64,000 nucleotides of DNA from Chloroflexota bacterium (GTDB lineage Bacteria > Chloroflexota > Anaerolineae > Anaerolineales > VGOW01): contig JACPWC010000085.1 in the NCBI GenBank assembly GCA_016197225.1, positions 1-64,000 on the forward strand, written 5' to 3'. Under the pieces are notes generated by a model. It was not told the DNA's origin, did no database searches, and saw nothing but the letters and a program-made list of their open reading frames with translations. Of the stretch, positions 61,796 to 64,000 are shown in pieces. Each line of letters opens with the position of its first letter. Position 1 is the stretch's first letter. The position numbers and the translations under genes are program-made.

Positions 61796-64000
61796 TCAGG
61801 CCGCCCGTAGCTTGTTGAGATGTTGAGCGACGGATATAACGTAACCGCCGATGACCGACAGGAAAGCCAGGGCGGCGAGCACGGCGAGCGCCACCAGGAC
61901 GGGAATCAGTTCCAGACTATACCGGAGCGCGAGGATTTGAACAATCGGCGCCAGCGTCATCAAAAGCGCGCGCAGGGTTCCCTGCTGTGTTTCAACGAAG
62001 CCGGCAAACAACTGCGGGACGGCCTCCGCCAATGCTTGCCGGAAAGCGGGGAGGCTCAGGTTGGCAAGCCAGGTTGAAATGGCGACAACGGCAAAATAAA
62101 TGGCGAAAAACAGTGTTCCCCAGAGCGCCGTCAACCACAGGACATAGCTGGAGTGACTCAAACCAAAGGGCGGAAGGATCAACTTGTCGGGGTTCCACTG
62201 CTTGGGCCGCAACACGCCCAGCACTCGCAGGGCCAGCGGAATCTGCACCTGATCCTGATTGCTCCAATACTCGCCGTGGTGTTGAGTCGTAGCGGGGGTT
62301 TTGATGTTGGTGGGACTGGCCTCGCCGCGCTTGACGGCCTTGCGTAACTCTTCAACCTTGACGGTTTTCGAGGCCTGCTTTGGCTTCAGCTTGTAGGCTT
62401 CTTTGACCAGGTTGTACTCATCCAGCCCGTAGAACTCCGTGATCGGGTCAATCAGGTTCCAGAAATTCATCCACTTGAAACCTTTGGGGAATTGCGGGTA
62501 AGGTAGCACCGGGAAGCGTTGAATGTAAACCGGATCGAGGATGGGATTGATCTGGTTGTAATAGCTCAGGACACTGCCGATGGTGGCGTAGGTTTTGAGC
62601 TTCTCCCGATAAGCGCCCGGCAAATGGTGGAACAACATCTCGAAGGTGATGGGCGTTCCCTGTGAATGGGCAAAGACATGAATGTGTGATACTTCAGGCC
62701 GGTCGTGGAAGAATTTATAATCGGCTTCAACAACACTGCGCACCCGGTGCGCCTGGGCCGGGTCGGTGGCGTAAGTCGCCACGTCGCCCATCACCCCGCT
62801 CAACAACGTGCTTGCGGCGCTCTCGATGGCGTCGCCGAGGCCGCCCAGGACGCGCGTCCATTTCAAGAGGCGGGCGACCGTGAGCGCCAGGAAACTGATG
62901 GGCAGGCTCAACACGATAATGTAACGATAAACAAGAATGTCCAGCCGGGGCCGCTGGTTCGTGGTCAGCTTGTGAATCTTTGCCTTCCCCGTTCCATCGT
63001 CCACCTGATAATAATCTTCAATGGCTGAGTCGCTGTTGTTAAACTCCCGGCACGGCCAGGCCAACGCTCTGGCCCGCAACAGCGCCAGTTGGAGTGTGGC
63101 CAGGAACAGCAGGCTCAGAATGTAACTGCCCGGATTCCAGACGAAGACAGCCGTCAGCACCAGCATCACCCAACTCCACATGCCAGGCAACGACCCGATC
63201 CGTTTGTCTTTGGGATACTCCCGCATCCGGCGCATGGTTTCGATGGCCGGCAGGACGGCCAGGAAGATGATGGCAATGGTTCCGGCCATCAGCCAACGTT
63301 TGAACACGTCCAGGCCGTCTTGCGCTGAAAACAAGCTTGTTGCCCATCTCATCAACCGGGTGCCGAACAAGGCCATCGAGATGTGCCAGAAGACCAGCCA
63401 GTACATCAAAAAGAACGAGATGTAGAACTGGTGGAATTCGCGAGGCGGGTGCTGTGAATCGACCTTGAACAGATTGTGGATACTGCTGCCGAAGGCATAA
63501 GTCGCCATGCGCCACTCTTTGACCAGCGCCTTGAGCGGGCTGTCGGGGACAATGGCGGCCTCCCAGTTCGGCTCCTTGATCCAGATGCGGCGCTCGCCAC
63601 TGCTAACTTCGGTAACCTGATTGTTCGGCTCTTTGTCGTAAACAGAGGAGCGATAATCTGAGGGGAAGATGTCCCGGCGCTTTGAAAGGGCGGCCTTTGG
63701 ATCTACCGCCTTGATGGCCGGCCAAAAGCCGTTGACGAAGACATCCAACGTCTCATCCGGCTTTTGCAGGCCGGCGCCTTTGACAACAAGAATGACTGAC
63801 ACGTCGGTGACGGTCAGCATGTCTAATTGCCGGGCCGCCGCCGCGAAATTTCTTAGCTGTGACTCTGTCAGGCGACCGTTCAAATCTCTTTCCAGCTTCT
63901 TGAGCCGTTGAACATGCTCGGCGCAGGCCGCCAGGTCGCGCACTCCCTTCACGCCGGCCTTCGCCAGAAGTTTGGCAGTTCCGGCGCTGATATTCTCAAC
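61796..64000 (-). CDS. partial membrane protein with HhH-like N-terminus and lipase-type serine motif
   Basis: The frame is open to the right edge, so the N-terminus is missing; an internal GTG at 63952 is unlikely to be the true start because the upstream codons (ISAGTAKLLAKAGVKGVRDL) continue a helix-hairpin-helix pattern. Visible parts: this HhH-like (DUF4332-like) segment, then a soluble region, four to six hydrophobic helices (FYISFFLMYWLVFWHISMAL and others), a segment with the serine hydrolase elbow HVFAHSQGTPITFEML, and further C-terminal helices. It may be a membrane-bound lipase or esterase. The acid and His of the triad could not be assigned. No known family matches the whole layout. 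Confidence 0.6.
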   Translation of the reverse strand, partial: VENISAGTAKLLAKAGVKGVRDLAACAEHVQRLKKLERDLNGRLTESQLRNFAAAARQLDMLTVTDVSVILVVKGAGLQKPDETLDVFVNGFWPAIKAVDPKAALSKRRDIFPSDYRSSVYDKEPNNQVTEVSSGERRIWIKEPNWEAAIVPDSPLKALVKEWRMATYAFGSSIHNLFKVDSQHPPREFHQFYISFFLMYWLVFWHISMALFGTRLMRWATSLFSAQDGLDVFKRWLMAGTIAIIFLAVLPAIETMRRMREYPKDKRIGSLPGMWSWVMLVLTAVFVWNPGSYILSLLFLATLQLALLRARALAWPCREFNNSDSAIEDYYQVDDGTGKAKIHKLTTNQRPRLDILVYRYIIVLSLPISFLALTVARLLKWTRVLGGLGDAIESAASTLLSGVMGDVATYATDPAQAHRVRSVVEADYKFFHDRPEVSHIHVFAHSQGTPITFEMLFHHLPGAYREKLKTYATIGSVLSYYNQINPILDPVYIQRFPVLPYPQFPKGFKWMNFWNLIDPITEFYGLDEYNLVKEAYKLKPKQASKTVKVEELRKAVKRGEASPTNIKTPATTQHHGEYWSNQDQVQIPLALRVLGVLRPKQWNPDKLILPPFGLSHSSYVLWLTALWGTLFFAIYFAVVAISTWLANLSLPAFRQALAEAVPQLFAGFVETQQGTLRALLMTLAPIVQILALRYSLELIPVLVALAVLAALAFLSVIGGYVISVAQHLNKLRAA

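Overview
The window looks like chromosome of a high-GC Chloroflexota bacterium, probably Anaerolineae-like. This is inferred from the Thr/Pro-rich lipoprotein linkers, the many intergenic palindromic repeats of the kind common in that phylum, and the mix of housekeeping genes. No rRNA, tRNA or CRISPR array was seen.

Layout. 1-2.7 kb: two tandem TolB-like propeller lipoproteins plus the 3' remnant of a third. 2.8-7 kb: rpoB with its own consensus promoter, a structured leader and a strong terminator, without rpoC. 7-12 kb: an enolase-superfamily (MenC/NSAR-like) enzyme, a cytosolic HtrA-like protease, a LuxR-type regulator with a degenerate receiver, a GNAT protein and an atypical SDR. 12-18.3 kb: an IS3 transposase relic, an M42 aminopeptidase, AzlC/AzlD, a YkvA-like protein, a lipase-like hydrolase, an MmyB-like regulator and a META lipoprotein interrupted by an in-frame TAG. 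18.3-20.3 kb: a Phd-nucleotidyltransferase fusion gene between two 42-bp copies of the 3' end of the neighbouring oxidoreductase gene. 20-27.9 kb: an S9 peptidase, a polyamine-type ABC transporter (two permeases, two binding proteins, no ATPase gene), an XRE-cupin regulator and an EamA exporter. 28-34.2 kb: nucleoside kinase, RNase HIII, phosphofructokinase and a REC-PAS-GAF-GAF-HD-GYP protein.

34.2-54.3 kb is a 20-kb, almost uninterrupted minus-strand catabolic island. From its promoter it runs: beta-hydroxyacid dehydrogenase, 2-oxoacid dehydrogenase E1alpha/E1beta, an M24 hydrolase, E2, two bicupins, an atypical SDR, an amidohydrolase, a ribose-type ABC importer, an HpaB/HpaC-type two-component monooxygenase, a membrane protein and an intradiol (hydroxyquinol-type) dioxygenase. 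The standout is the importer's second permease: it is fused in one 825-codon frame to an amidohydrolase that is a close paralogue of the free amidohydrolase in the same operon. This suggests uptake of an unknown substrate coupled to its hydrolysis on the inner membrane face, then hydroxylation and ring cleavage. A divergent XRE-cupin regulator with TGAACA-type repeats in the shared promoter region probably controls it. The substrate cannot be told from sequence.

54.4-64 kb: that regulator, an AlkZ-like protein, tatA, pstB-pstA-pstC (no pstS), polA, and a membrane hydrolase-like gene running off the right edge.

A second theme is the palindromic repeats. At least 15 lie between genes, often touching stop codons, and three lie inside coding sequence: two in linkers of the E2 gene and one in the exonuclease domain of polA. 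They resemble, in behaviour, the protein-coding palindromic elements of Rickettsia.
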